Below are positions 12,401-23,832 of a DNA stretch of 64,000 bases, piece after piece. Numbering within the stretch: position 1 is the first letter of the stretch; the number at the start of each line of letters is the position of its first letter. The position numbers and the translations under genes are program-made. Source of the stretch: Siderastrea radians (lineage: Eukaryota; Cnidaria; Anthozoa; Scleractinia; Rhizangiidae). The stretch covers positions 3,364,487 to 3,428,486 of the forward strand of contig OZ024896.1 of assembly GCA_964017195.1 (NCBI GenBank), in the 5' to 3' direction. Under the pieces are notes generated by a model. The model had not been told where the DNA came from, did no database searches, and was given only the letters and a program-made list of their open reading frames with translations.

Positions 12401-15400
12401 TGTACCTTCAGTAGCCTGAGTATCAGGCCCTCTTAAGGGGGAGGGGGAGGGGGAGATGGATAGGGGAAGAGGGCCTGACACAAAGCCATTGATTGGCTCA
12501 TGTTCAACATCCAGAATCTGGATGTTACGCTGATTGGCCAAAAGACAAAGGAGCGCATCACGTGGGTCACGCCAGAGTCTGGAAACTTAGACACAATTTG
12601 AATCTTCTCTTTGTGAGACCTTTGAAAGCCGCGTAGCCTTTTACATATATTGCACTTGAGAGTAGTTCTCTTCAGGGATTTTACACTGTTAAAATGTACG
12701 AAAGGTAGTTATATTCTCGTTGTTATAGCTTATTTGTAGCGGGCAAAAAACGGCTCGGTACAGTTTGTATTCAGCGGAGGAAAAATATGTGTAAGTTTAG
12801 CACCTTTACCGGTAATATGCGACAGACAATTTTATTTCAGCGTGTCCTGCAGAATTTCTCGTCAGTTTTGTAAGGTACGTCTGCTTAATATACCTGCCAT
12901 TTCGGGTTAGTAAAAGCAATAATATCTTTCCGTATCTGCTGTGATCCCTGGTATCTGCTTTTTAAACTCCGTACAGTTGTGATTTACGCGATTTCAGAGC
13001 ACGATGTTTTGCTTCACGCAGCATGCATTGTGTAATGATATCCAGTCTCACTGGTAGAAGCATGAATAAAATCCCCTTACGAGTTTTTGATAGATATTCA
13101 GTGCGTTTTGATGTAGGTTAATATAGCTTCATAGCAGTTATTGACAACTGGACAGTATAGAAAAGCCCGATATTTGAAATCCATAAGCATATATTTTGTT
13201 TACCAATCAAGCGACTGGCTTCTTTGTGCCACTACAGAATATATGTAGCTAAATATCAGTTTACAAGCAAGACCGCGGTTTCGAATCTTACGATTCTCAT
13301 CAGTTGTTACCGTCACAGTCTTCTCAGGAGTTTTGGGGACGGCAGAAGGATTTTCCACCGAGTAACCGAGACAACTCGCAGTTCCTGGAATAGCCTGAGT
13401 ATCAGGCCCTACTTGTATTCATTAACAGTTTACAACCATTCGAATGTATTTCCTGCAAACAGGTTCACGATAACCCGGGGACAGCAAATACTCCAATACT
13501 CTGCAACAACTTTCCCAATACGACTTGTTTTCCACCGAAAACACGTGAAAATTTTGTTAGATGTCTCTAAAAATAGGGATACGGAAGCCGCACAAGAGCC
13601 GAATTTAGTGAGTACGTTTTCTCGGCAAATTCTGCAGAATTTTCGCTCAGAACCCATGCGAACAACTCAACAGAAGTCAGAAAACATACCAATCTTAGCC
13701 GTGACCTTCATTTCGCGCAAGTACACACATTACAGACAGTTTGACATGGCGTGCAACCGGAAATAATTCTGATTGGCTGCTTATTTAAGAGAAGCGTATC
13801 GTATTTCAAGAGGGCAGAAGGCTCAAAACTGGGCTGTTGTGTCAGGCTTTCCTTTCCCCTTCTCCCCTCCCCCCGGAAAGCCTGATACTCAGGCTATACC
13901 TTCAGTTGTGAAACAGACTTAAAGAAGAATGGCAATCGAAATCTCCTCTTTTCACTTTGTTTACTGGAAGATTCCACAGTTTCCACAGTATAAAGATCCT
14001 TACAAATCTTCCTGAGACGACAAAATCCACAATCATCCGCTAGAATATAGTTATAATTTGAGCTAGTCATATTGTTCAACACGCTCAACTAGGAAAATCT
14101 CAGGCCGAAACTTGTCACTCGCACATTCAATATTGACTGCTCTACAAACCTAAAATAAAGCTGGTCCTTCATTCCATCGGTTTTGATGGTCTCATAAACA
14201 GAAATGGATCAAAACGGAAGGTCGAAAGCTGCAACTTCAATTCCCAGGACAAGTGGCTGTTGACACGGCGAACGTTATTTTCGATAACACAAACATCACA
14301 GCTCATGTTCTTGACATTATACACAGCAGGAGTGTACACAGATTCAGAATTTAAAGAAATGTGGTATTCAAACTCTGCACTGTCGCAAAAATGCTAACAG
14401 TAAGTAAATAATAACAAAAAATGAATTCTTTTTCCACAATCGAGTAACCACGAATAAAAAACACATATTCTCGAGTAGCTCACGGCGAGTTCCTTGCACT
14501 TCGCGCATGCTCGTTAGGGTTTTCAAATGATTGACAGATTTCTTTACTGGGGCAATCATGTAGAGGCCAAAAGTGGCAAGATCAAACATAGCTGCCAGCC
14601 GCCCCTGCCAGCCCCCCCTGGTTGTTTCAACAACCTCTGTTAAAGTCATCATTAGAGTTCTCACAGTTGAGTTTATTTATGATGACTTCTGCTCAGGTTG
14701 TCAAAGTCAATATCACCACAAACAGTCCAGAACCTTTTGGTGACTGGATTTATTTTCTTTCTAAATTCGGGGACAGTAACTGTAAAGCAATTCTCTCCTT
14801 TTTACCTACCAATTGAAAATTTGGAAGGTAAAAAGGAGAGAATTGCTTTACAGTACATTGTAATGTGTGAGGAACCTGATCACAGCTGTTTACAATGACA
14901 TAAGGAAAATGCACATTGTGTTATTCAGCTCTGTTATACACGACTGCACTATTAATTTGTTTTCTTAATTCCTCTGGTAAGGATGCTCTCTCCTCTGTTT
15001 CTAACAGTTGTTTGCAAAAAGTCTGATCCCAGGAGTCACATCATAAGTTGGTGAAGCATGATCATCTGGGTGAGTGTAGTCCTGAGGACTGTTTATGATG
15101 ACATTGATTAATGTTTCAACAACTTAAGCAGAAATCATCACTCACATCATCCACTCTGACAAAGATTTTCACTCAGGTTGTCAAAACAGTCATAATAATA
15201 ATAATCTTTACGGAGGAAGCTCCCGTCACATTGAGTGGTTTTCAGGGAGGTCCTCCGAAGACAAAAATATAAATATAAAAATTCACTGAAAGATTATAAG
15301 TAAAATTTCCTTCTCAGGACTATTAATTAAACTCAGACAATCATACTTCATTGACCAATGACAGTGGTTTGATGACATTATACTGTGCACATTTCAAACG

Positions 15401-16021
15401 AGTGAACATGTGAGCAGGATCGGAGTTAGAGACAAAGTGTGTTCTCTTACTAAGAAATTATGTCGTTTAGTCTTTGTTTGTTTGTTTGTGTCTGTGATCC
15501 TTATTCAGACAGCCTGCTTCATTAGGACACCCACATAATAAGGGCACTTTTGCATGCCTCTTTCATGTCCTTATTTACTGGGTTTCACTGTAGTCAATAA
15601 GTAAGATGGACCGAAAATAAATAGATAAGCTTACATCACATGGAAATCATGAGTAAGCTACCATCTACACTGTACCTGCACACTACAGAACTAAAATGTC
15701 CTCAAACTTTCAGCTTCCTGAAAGTTAGTGTGTTATGGCAAACCTTTCAAATTTCTTCAAATAAGAGTTATGTATACATGTAAGTTTTACTTCTAACTAT
15801 TAAGTTTAAATGTAGTATCTTATCGTATAATTTCTTTCACAACAGCACATAAAACTTACCTTCATAAGAAGCCCACACATGCTGAATATCATGCCTAGAA
15901 GGTTCATATACTCCGGTGTCGGATCATCTGGAGCCTTGTTTGTTACCGGCTTATATCGGAAGATTTTATTAGGTCTTCTAGGATCTTCTTTTACGGACGA
16001 ATACGAACCACCGACCGGCAT
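9468..16021 (-). CDS. WDR83OS: Asterix / WDR83OS homologue, PAT complex subunit (2 exons found, 3' end not located)
   Basis: Exon 1 is 15860-16021 (54 codons, start at 16021) and exon 2 is 9468-9565 (98 nt); both join in phase at GT-AG sites. Exon 1 carries [14 protein letters not shown] and [20 protein letters not shown]. Exon 2 carries [20 protein letters not shown] and [12 protein letters not shown]. These match the whole length of the small Asterix family (about 106 residues) up to its last membrane segment. Asterix and CCDC47 form the PAT complex, which chaperones hydrophilic transmembrane segments during membrane protein insertion in the ER. The start at 16021 is preferred over an upstream in-frame ATG at 16054 because family members begin close to the DPRRPNK motif. 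The intron is 6.3 kb and stuffed with repeats. The last exon, about 20 residues, was not found below 9468. Confidence 0.9.
9985..10110 (+). repeat. Dispersed repeat copy (TCTGGGTGAGTATAGTCCTGAG family)
   Basis: The block with ATCTGGGTGAGTATAGTCCTGAG, then GTGATGACAAAGACTGATG, then GGGGGGGCTGGCAG, then TACATGATCGCCCCAGTAAAG, recurs in part in two places. Those are the plus strand at about 15055-15120 and the minus strand at about 14530-14640. It is probably an interspersed non-autonomous repeat, here inside the Asterix intron. Boundaries are approximate. Confidence 0.6.
12412..13896. mobile_element. Non-autonomous DNA transposon with perfect 17-bp TIRs and 9-bp target duplication
   Basis: The ends are TAGCCTGAGTATCAGGC (12412-12428) and its exact reverse complement (13880-13896). 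They are flanked by a perfect direct repeat TACCTTCAG at 12403-12411 and 13897-13905. A 9 bp duplication fits Mutator-like elements; the TIR is short for that group, so the assignment is tentative. Length 1485 bp. An internal direct copy of the terminal sequence lies at about 13392-13408. C/T- and G-rich tracts sit just inside both ends. An ORF of 180 codons at 13224-13766 resembles no transposase I know. Confidence 0.85.
14530..14720 (-). repeat. Dispersed repeat copy, inverted
   Basis: The reverse complement contains GGGGGGGCTGGCAG and TACATGATTGCCCCAGTAAAG, matching the copy at 9985-10110, followed by GATGACTTCTGCTCAGGTTGTCAAA-type sequence. Boundaries approximate. Confidence 0.55.
14779..14854. 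repeat. Perfect 29-bp hairpin
   Basis: The 29 bases at 14779-14807 (starting ACTGTAAAGCAATTC) are exactly reverse-complemented at 14826-14854, with an 18-base loop. It lies within the Asterix intron. It could be a very short foldback element or a transcribed hairpin; nothing else favours either. Confidence 0.85.
15040..15200 (+). repeat. Dispersed repeat copy (TCTGGGTGAGTGTAGTCCTGAG family)
   Basis: A direct copy of the repeat at 9985 with ATCTGGGTGAGTGTAGTCCTGAG and a following GATGACATTGATTAATGTTTCAACAAC, ending near an (ATA)n run at about 15190. Confidence 0.55.
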
Positions 16022-16405
16022 TTTGGTTTGTTGAATGGACCTCGAATGGGCCAAGAACTTCCCGGCAAACCTTGCAGCAACAATCCAATATGGCGGACGG
16101 TTAATTCAATCCCACGGATTCTCAGCACTCGCAAAGGCAATATTCCTTCTTTTTCCTTCCTCTCTATTTTAAATTCTGTTTAAAATAGGAAGGTTTTAAG
16201 CTGTTATCTACATGTATCATCTCTGGATACAGTCTTTGAGCTTGTTGTCAGGGAACTCAATTTCAGTCAGGCGTGAACGTGCAGTACAGGGTCATGAGTA
16301 GGCCTGGTAACGACAAGACCCTCCAGAGAATGTCAAGACACCTGCAAGCTGCACACGTGTTTCTGAAGTTAGAAACAGAGTTGCAGAGTGCAGACAACTG
16401 CGATC
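16022..16405. promoter_or_regulatory. Divergent promoter between Asterix (-) and tandem-avidin gene (+)
   Basis: Only 384 bp separate the two start codons, which point away from each other. CCAAT (16085-16089) is immediately followed by ATGGCGG (16090-16096), a YY1-type site typical of TATA-less housekeeping promoters; no clear TATA box is visible. The site is closer to the Asterix start. Shared use by both genes is inferred from position alone. Confidence 0.5.
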
Positions 16406-18476
16406 ATGTCTTCGATTTCGATGACTTATCTTCTTTCTCTTGCCTTTCTAGTTCTTTCCTTTGCATTGTTCGCGTCTGGCAAGAACTGCGAGACCTTAGA
16501 AGGCAAATGGTACAATCAACTTGGTTCTGAAATTTACTTGGAACACAGAAGCGATGGCAGCTTGGTGGGCGAATACAGGACTGCCGTGGAGAGATTGAAT
16601 GGATCCGCTGGTGTAACACATTCCATTTTACTAGGTAAATATTACAAATTAATTGCTTTTCTTCTACAAAAGATCCCTTATATATCTGTTTAATTTGTTG
16701 AAGTTCTTCAGAATGTTTTGCTTCATTCCGCGAATTCCGTGAGTTCACTCTCTTAAGTTTTCAATAATGCACATAAGCTTATATTGTCTCACATTGTCTT
16801 TGTTTTTGCAAAGACTTACAAAAAATCCTGACTGACTCAGTAAAACTGACTTAGTAAGTTAACACGAAAAAACAAACGGGAGTACTGCATTTTCCAGCGA
16901 CAGGCAAGAAATCAGGGGAATTGTTTTTAAAACTAGTTACGTAATTATTAAAATTGATCTTTTGTAACATTTCCATTCACGCAGATCGAGTGAATTGGTG
17001 TCACGCGCGGCCATCGTGATATTTTTCACCTGACAAGTTTAGTTAATTTGCATTTGAGATGTGACAGTTGTTTTATGATAATTTAAGATTTTAACTCATT
17101 GTTTGTTTCATTGTTGTAAATGAAAAAATGTCAGAATAATTTTATTTGACTTTGATATGTCAATCACACAACAGTAAAGTAAACAAATGGACAGTGATGG
17201 ATATAAAGTTTTGGCTAATACAGGGCCACTTATTTGCACGCCATTGTGTTATGGCTTGTTCTACAAAGAGTTCTGACACATGCTGAGATCAGCTTTGATT
17301 AGCCCTCTATTTTGTCTATGGCTATTTTCAGAGTGCATAATAGTGTTCACAAAAGATAATTTGCCATTCAAGAAAGCAGACATCACACATCCAAACACCA
17401 ATCTTGTTATATTTTTACAGTGCCCTATTGAAAACCACCTTGTGTGATATAGGCCATCTGTATAAAGAATTGTATTATTATTATTATTATTATTACTTGT
17501 ATCATTTGTGTTTTCCTTTTCTTGGTTCTTTTTAAAGGCCCATAGGGATGTGTTGGGTATTAAATTGTGGTTTCATTTGTCTGACAGAAAGCCAATGCCT
17601 TATGCGAAGAAATATTTCCAAAAAAATTACCATTGTCATTGTTTATCAACAGGTACTGCACCCTATGATTACCGTGGGTCGGCATTTGCATTTTCAGTCG
17701 TCTGGCGGAATGGCACCTCAACAACTGTGTGGACTGGCCAGTGCATCATTTGTGATGATGGCCATGAAAAACTCCTTACCTCATGGCTGCTGCGGTCCAG
17801 GGTGGATACCTGCATAGACAAGTGGAAGTCGACTATGATTGGTCGTGACACTTTCACCAGATATGAACAGCGAGGTGGTCCTCGTAAACCAAATGAACCT
17901 TCTTCAGAACCACCACCCACTATTGTAACAGTTATCAAGAACTGGGATCCTGATGGCAAAAACAAACCTTGCAACTTAAATGGTAACTGGTATAATCATC
18001 TTGGCTCTGAGATGATTTTGAAGCAGAGGGATGATAGTGTTATTGAGGGAGAGTATCGCACTGCTGTTGAGCGAGAAACAGGAGCAGCTGGATCCAGCCA
18101 TTCCAAAGTACTAGGAATTGGGCAGCTTGGTGGCCCAAGCAGCACTTTTGCTTTCTTTGTTGTTTGGAGGAATGGTGCATCCGTTACTGGATGGGTGGGG
18201 CAATGTCACATCTGTGGTGAGAATAAGACGGAGATCATCGAAAGCACATGGCTTCTGCGGAGCAAGATAGAGAAATGCAGTGACAACTGGAAGTCCACTT
18301 TATACAGTGAGGACAGCTTCACACATACTGAACAGAACCCTGGGCCAAGAAAGAGGGACAATACACATGTACCAGACAGGGTTGGTGATCAACCCAGAGC
18401 TTGCAAAGGCTGTCAGCTTTTGTCTTCTTTTGTGCCCTTGATTTTCAGCTTGTTGGCGGGGTGGTTTTTGTGTTGA
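16406..18476 (+). CDS. Tandem avidin-domain protein, secreted, probable GPI anchor
   Basis: Two coding exons, 16406-16634 and 17653-18476, join in phase (GT-AG) to give 350 residues. Residues 1-25 are a signal peptide. Two avidin domains follow, at about 28-150 and 183-305. Both keep the biotin-pocket residues of the avidin/streptavidin family: N37, S41, Y57, T59, W94, W103, W121, W134 and D142 in the first; N191, S195, Y211, T213, W248, W257, W276, W289 and D297 in the second. Each also has the GQC and WLLRS signatures and two extra cysteines (GQCIIC and VDTC; GQCHIC and IEKC). A Pro-rich linker (about 151-182) separates them. The C terminus (about 331-350) is hydrophobic after a short polar stretch, fitting GPI-anchor processing. 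Binding of biotin or a related ligand at the cell surface is inference. The start at 16406 is the first ATG in frame before the signal peptide. Confidence 0.92.
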
Positions 18477-18583
18477 GCATGTAAACTTGGCAACTAATTA
18501 ATTTTTACAAGGTCTCAAAATTAGATACCTGTTTTTCTTGGATAGGAAATGTTAATTCAGAACTTTTTTCTCCAATTTTCCTT

Positions 18584-18589
18584 AATAAA
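18584..18589 (+). promoter_or_regulatory. Polyadenylation signal AATAAA
   Basis: The canonical hexamer lies 108 bases after the stop codon of the tandem-avidin gene, on the same strand. Confidence 0.55.
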
Positions 18590-21500
18590 TATGGTTTGAT
18601 TTTAGGTAAGGAAGCATACAAGGAGGCTTCCCAGTTAGAACATGGGAAAACTAGGTGAAGTCAATGTCAAGACATAATAGTCATATATTTACATATCTGA
18701 TAATTTGTAGAAATAGGAATTACAACAGTTAAATGTTTGTTATAGCCTTCTGGTAGAAGTCAGTGTATTAAACAATGGTATGACTGAAAGTTGAGTTTAC
18801 AGTAACACTGGATCCTTAACAGTTCAACCCAGTCATGCCAAACATGCTTAACACTCTACCCTTTATTTAACATTGGTGGTAAAAACATTATTGCTCCCAC
18901 TTATCCCCTGGGGGTGGGGGATACTCTCTATAGTGGGCTATACGGGGAGGCTCCACCCAAATGGGGTGCCTTTTTTAAGCTCACAGTATACTAAATGGTA
19001 GGGAAAATTGTCATTTTAGTAAATGAAAGGGTCACAAAGTGTGCTACAAAGTGAAAGAGTTGGGGGCTAAAGCTTAGTGTATAAAAGGGTGCTAAATTTT
19101 GACAGAAATAAATAACGACGCAAAACATGTACAGGCTTAATAGCTTGGAGCCTTTGAGTAACTGAGCCAAGAGGACTGAAAGTCTGGGGAAAATGTGGCA
19201 ATCGAAGGAAATTCTTTTTTTTTTGGCTTATTATTTTTTGGCTTTTATTGAGTACCCCCCTTCCTGGGACTTATCCAGTGATGGATATTCAATGCACCAT
19301 ATTCATAAGTCTTTTAGTTCATTTATTACATTCTTTCACTAGGTTGAAGGATATTTTGTTCTCTCCTTTCTTTCCTTTTGCAATAGGTTTGCAGGATTCT
19401 TTTGGTGGGGGCAGGTATTTCTCCAGCATCCCCCTCCCTGCAAAAATATAATGGTCCATCCCTTAACCATGTTGAGGCCTGCCTTATTCCTAGGAATGAC
19501 TCCTTCATAGAATGCAGTGCACATAGAGTTGTGGGACAGCTTTCCTCGCCATCAAACTGGCATCTTTTTTCCTGCCAACAAAATACAAAGGTGCCAAGGG
19601 ACGAGGCTAAGATCTCTCCCTTGTCTCGCTCTTCTGTTTCATGCTCACTCCAGACCTTTTGCTCAAAGACTGCAAGTTTCCATGGACCAACACAAAAAGT
19701 ATGACTGTTTTGCAGTCTAAGGCAGATGGGTGTGCGACTGTACACTTAACATGTATGTATTGTTAAAATAATTGGAAAATTGTTAATTGGAAAACATGTA
19801 AAAGCTCAAACCAACTACATTTAAATCATAAAAATTGTTATCAGATATGAAACAAATTGGAAGGGGCAATATTTTTAGGAACATTAAGTTACATGTGTGT
19901 GCTTTTGAAAAAATCAGCCCATCAGTTAAAAGAAAAATAAAAATAGACAGGAAGCTTTTGTTAGTGTTTGTTACTTGGATGATGGGGCGTGAGTGGGGGG
20001 TGGGAAGATAAACTGTATATTTTTGGGTGGGGCTGTGCCACTGGGCCTCCAAGTCCCTCACCTTTGTTTGGCTGCATTGTGCATGCGTAACCCTATTCTA
20101 GACGTGAGACACCAAAACGGTGTGTCAATCCCCTATTCTACATGTACACAAAAACTCGGATTTCTATATGCTCTACCAGACTAAACTAGTTGAAAAAAAC
20201 ACCCTTCACAGCGACACATGCAAATTTATCTACTATGTGGGTGTACCCCCCAGCCCAAGTAAAAAAAACTCGACCTATTTAGGGTGGAGTTTGTTTGCCC
20301 CTCTTTTAGGCCCTCTACAAGAATGCGCGTTTTCACAGAGTACGAGTAGTGGCTTATTCCTCCCAGGGATTGTCAAGCAAGAAGAACAAGCGAACATACG
20401 CGATGTATGACGATGTAAGAACGAGGTGGATAGCTATAGACAGATTGCTATCACATCTATTAACAAACTATTCCTAAAATCTAATAAAAGGTACGTTCAT
20501 ACAACTGCTCCCGTGAGGACAGGGAGGGGGGGTCACTTCCTTCAATTTAGAATAGGTGTGTGCCTTAAACCCTGACCCCATTTATAAGGATAGAATCGAA
20601 ACATTTAAATTTTAAGGTCCAAACTTGAAACGACATCCTATTCAAGGGAAAAACGATAACTAAGAATAGGTTGTGACTGTGAATAGGTCGTTTTTATTTC
20701 TAGACTAAGCACCGTATTTAAGTTTAACTAGGCGTTTACGGAACAAAATGGCCAGACGCCTTATTTAAGGATTGGGAAGCTCAGAAACCATACCCTATTC
20801 CGTTATATAGCTTATATATGAGAGTACCCTCCCCGTGCAACTAGCTGAGGACAATATATGACAATTCTATACAACAGCCGTAATCTCAGTCACTCCATAT
20901 TATGCGACCTTATGGGGAAGATTGTTCATAGATCCTTAGCAAAACGCCTGGTTTTGTTGAGGGTGGTTCAGTCCCCCCTTTGACCACTTTTGTTTCCCTT
21001 GAATTCATCTTCCCCTATTAATTATAAAAACAAGAGAATAAACTTGTGTTAGGTACGCAGCTGTTTAAAGCAAGGGAAGGTGTTCATAAGAGCAGGCAGG
21101 GTCTTCACAATAGCAAGGGAAAGGTGTTCGTAATAGCAGCGAGGTATTCGTTATAGCAAGGGAAGGTGTGCGTATTACCTGAGGGGTGTTCATAATAGCA
21201 AGGGAAGGTGTTCATATTAATAGCAAGGGAAGGTGTTCGTAATAGCAGTCGGGTGTTCGTCATAGCAAAAGAAGATGTTCGTAATAGCATCGCCATTCAG
21301 TTGAGGGTGATCCAATTAGCAATACACCAAAAATCTCCCAAACTCTGTGCTGTGGAACATGTGAAAATTACGCGTTAAACATTTTGGGCTTTTGCCACAG
21401 GACACCCAAGTCCGGCAAAATCAAACATTTAAGCAAAAACACTACTCTCAACGTGTTCTGGTCCTTAACAAGTATGTATTGCCAAAGAATATTAACTGAT

Positions 21501-22020
21501 GTATAGGGTTAGTTGCAAAAAAAATAAAAAAATAAAAAACGCTCCTTTAAAAACATTTACACCCAACATTAAAGTTATTGCACAGGCCGCCCATGTATAG
21601 AACACTTAAACACATATATCAAATACTTTTTTTTTAAATTGAAAGTAAATTCGATAAAAAATAAAGGGTAACACTGTTTACTGATAGTTTTTAGACTTCA
21701 ATGCCAAGTTAGAAAAGGTTTGGACTAAAAAAATTAAAAGGAAAAAATTCGCGCCAAGTAGTACGGCTGGCATTGTTAATTTTGGACAACGTGAAGAGTG
21801 GAGCACGATAGGCGTGTATTTGATTGCCTTCGTTGATATATTGCACGATTTCACCACGATTACACTCACCGTAAACAAAGCGGAGGGTGACGGGAATGCT
21901 GGCAGAGCCAAGGAAGTTGGATTGATGTTGGAGGGAAGATACTGAAATGTTCCATGGTCAGCAAGAATGTGCACAATCACTCATTCCGAAGGAAAGGCCA
22001 GGTTGTTACGCTGGGGTTGA
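18590..22020. other. Intergenic repeats, no gene
   Basis: No supported gene. ORFs of 60-140 codons at 19.2-20.4 kb show no recognisable domain. The sequence around 18,900-19,130 and 20,080-20,860 has the look of old dispersed repeats, with many CCCTATTC/GAATAGG motifs. One minisatellite, at 21.06-21.30 kb, is listed separately. Confidence 0.5.
21063..21295. repeat. Minisatellite, unit near AATAGCAAGGGAAGGTGTTCGT
   Basis: About ten imperfect copies of a 20-24 base unit, with variants AGCAAGGGAAGGTGTTC and AGCAGCGAGGTATTC. Individual copies differ by small indels. The minus-strand ORF rich in LLRTPS is the repeat read through. Confidence 0.8.
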
Positions 22021-22059
22021 AGACTGCTTTAAGATATGTCGAAAGCACCACCTAAGTAG

Positions 22060-22621
22060 ACCCACACTGTTGTTTCAGAGACTCACTATAGTTGCTAAAG
22101 GAGGTCGGTAGGAGGAACCTAAGTCAACGTTTAAGTACGAGGTGTGCAGCTATCCTCCAGCTCTATTCGACTCCTCCCTTCTCCCTAGGCAAGCTAACAG
22201 GCCAGCATTAGCAGATGCCATTTGGGCCAATACAAAGACCGATCACACAGCTGAGACTACAGGAAGCGTCCATTTTGTCCTTGATATGGAGGTGTTCTCC
22301 TACACTGCGTGTCATGGCCACGTGGACTTACATACGATGCTCTTTGCTCCCTGTATTTCCAGTACGTAGACCGCAAGTATGGCAAAGCCACAGTTGTGTT
22401 TGATGGATATCAGGATGGGCCATCACCAAATTAAAGGACCTACATCCACGAGCGACGGGCAGGTTTGCACGGACCGTCAGCTACCCTTGAGAATGATATG
22501 GTTGCCAAAGTAAAGAAAGATAAATAGCGAACAAGCAGAGGTTTATTAATTACCTAGGGGACAGACTGCAACGATCTGATTGCACAGTTATCCATGCCAC
22601 AGGGGACGCAGATCTACTAAT
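22060..22621 (+). pseudogene. 5' part of a split cnidarian-type pseudogene (YELC/GDADLLI region)
   Basis: Conceptual reading, with one or more frame changes, shows KYEVCSYPPALFDSSLLPRQ, ANRPALADAIW, LLHCVSWPRGLTYDALCSLY, FQYVDRKYGKATVVFDGYQD and finally HATGDADLLI. Several in-frame stops follow GYQDGPSP. This is the N-terminal half of an uncharacterised family I recall as abundant in coral and other invertebrate genomes. The reading stops exactly where the LINE begins, at a TACTAAT target duplication. The rest of the same reading resumes at 38723. A PIN-like nuclease character is suggested only by the downstream DDTDL motif. Boundaries upstream of 22100 are uncertain. Confidence 0.7.
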
Positions 22622-23413
22622 TCATTGGAACTAGTGGCGATTCATTTCATGGTAAATCAGTTAGTTAGTATTGTTGATTATGCACTGATATGTGATCAAG
22701 ATTTATTCCGCCATATCCCAAATTTCATTGTTAGAGAACCGTTGAGTTTATCAGATCACAGTCCCATAATGACATGGCTTAATGTTACTACGGTTAATGA
22801 TCACTCAGCCACAACAAATATCAACGATACATTAGTACGTTTACCTAAACAGTTTACTTGGGGGAAAGATTCTTCACTTAAATTTAGAACCGCACTGCAG
22901 TCAAGAGACATACAGAGAATGGCACATGATTTCCTTATTGATAGCAGGCCAGATAGGAATGTTAACACCTCTCTAGATGCAGTAGAAAATATTCTTATTA
23001 CAACTGTAAGACGTTGTTTAAAAAACGACATGTCGTTAAGAAACGACATGTCAAATCATCTCCTAACAAAAAATGGTTTGATAAAGAATGTCGTCTTAAG
23101 AGACACGAATTGAGAAAACTTGCTAATCTAAAACACAGAGACCCTCTTAATATTACCCTTCGGGAAGGATATCATACCGTCTTAAAACAGTACAAAAGCC
23201 TTCTGACACAGAAGAGAAATGAATATTATCAGACTACGATTGTGGAACTTGAAAATACAGTAGATAATTCGGACAGCCGAAACTTTTGGAACTGTTTAAA
23301 ATCAATGGATGATTCTGTGAAGGAAACTAGCATCCCACCAATTTCAGAAGAAAATTGGATGTCTCATTTCCAATCACTACACTCTAACGAACCCCTTAAT
23401 AGCCCTTTTTACA
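22622..23413 (+). pseudogene. LINE ORF2 5' fragment: end of APE-type endonuclease domain and linker
   Basis: Two overlapping frames give IVDYALICDQDLFRHIPNF then REPLSLSDHSPIMTWLN, the C-terminal SDH block of an AP-endonuclease domain. They continue as PNKKWFDKECRLKRHELRKL and RNEYYQTTIVELENTVDN, the region before the reverse transcriptase in CR1/L2-like LINEs. A frame change occurs near the tandem duplication TTAAAAAACGACATGTC/TTAAGAAACGACATGTC at about 23017-23050. The catalytic N-terminal half of the endonuclease is missing (5' truncation). Confidence 0.85.
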
Positions 23414-23541
23414 GTTCCCGGCGCCATATTGGAATGGTAACCGCGCAAACACGATAGCGAGGCCGGGGTTGACTCGCGCGCGTCGTTTCTAGTAAACTTA
23501 ATTAGCGTGGTTTCTTCGGTTTCTTCTGAATCTGTGGGCAA

Positions 23542-23832
23542 ATGCTGCAAATGGACGACCCTAACAGTTGCCAGAACAGCTCTTCTGCTCCCTCTAGCAG
23601 TAAAGGAAAGGAGTGTGCCGCTTTTGGATGTTCAAATACCTTTTATGGATCAAACAGTTTACGTACACCCTATCACTTCCGTAGGTTTCCGAAGGAGTTA
23701 ACGCGAAGAAATCGGTGGTGCAACCTGATCAAGCGCCGGCATGGGAAAGATGATTTTTTTTATATCTAACTGTACTGTTATTTGCTCAGAGCACTTCAAA
23801 AACCAGCTAATCCATGATTAATACCAACAACA
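23542..23832 (+). pseudogene. THAP zinc-finger domain exon (frameshifted)
   Basis: The reading KECAAFGCSNTFYGSNSL, then TPYHFRRFPKELTRRNRW, then, after a one-base shift in a T run at about 23754-23762, SNCTVICSEHFKNQLIHD. The C2CH pattern of a THAP domain (C-x4-C, then CSEHF) is clear. THAP domains bind DNA and occur in P-element and Kolobok-type transposases as well as host regulators. Upstream, GGCGCCATATTGG (about 23421) could be a promoter motif. No transposase core follows on this strand. Confidence 0.8.

Noticed and set aside
13224..13766. 180-codon plus-strand ORF inside the 17-bp-TIR element
   Set aside because: No recognisable transposase motif or biased composition, and splice-free ORFs of this size can occur by chance. 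Not called as a gene.
17508..17652. In-frame extension upstream of avidin exon 2
   Set aside because: It is intron: a pyrimidine-poor but usable acceptor (TTATCAACAG) at 17643-17652 joins exon 1 in phase, restoring the avidin fold, whereas the extension has no avidin similarity.
19326..19745. 139-codon minus-strand ORF and overlapping plus-strand ORFs
   Set aside because: No domain, several frames open at once, and the region resembles old repeat DNA.
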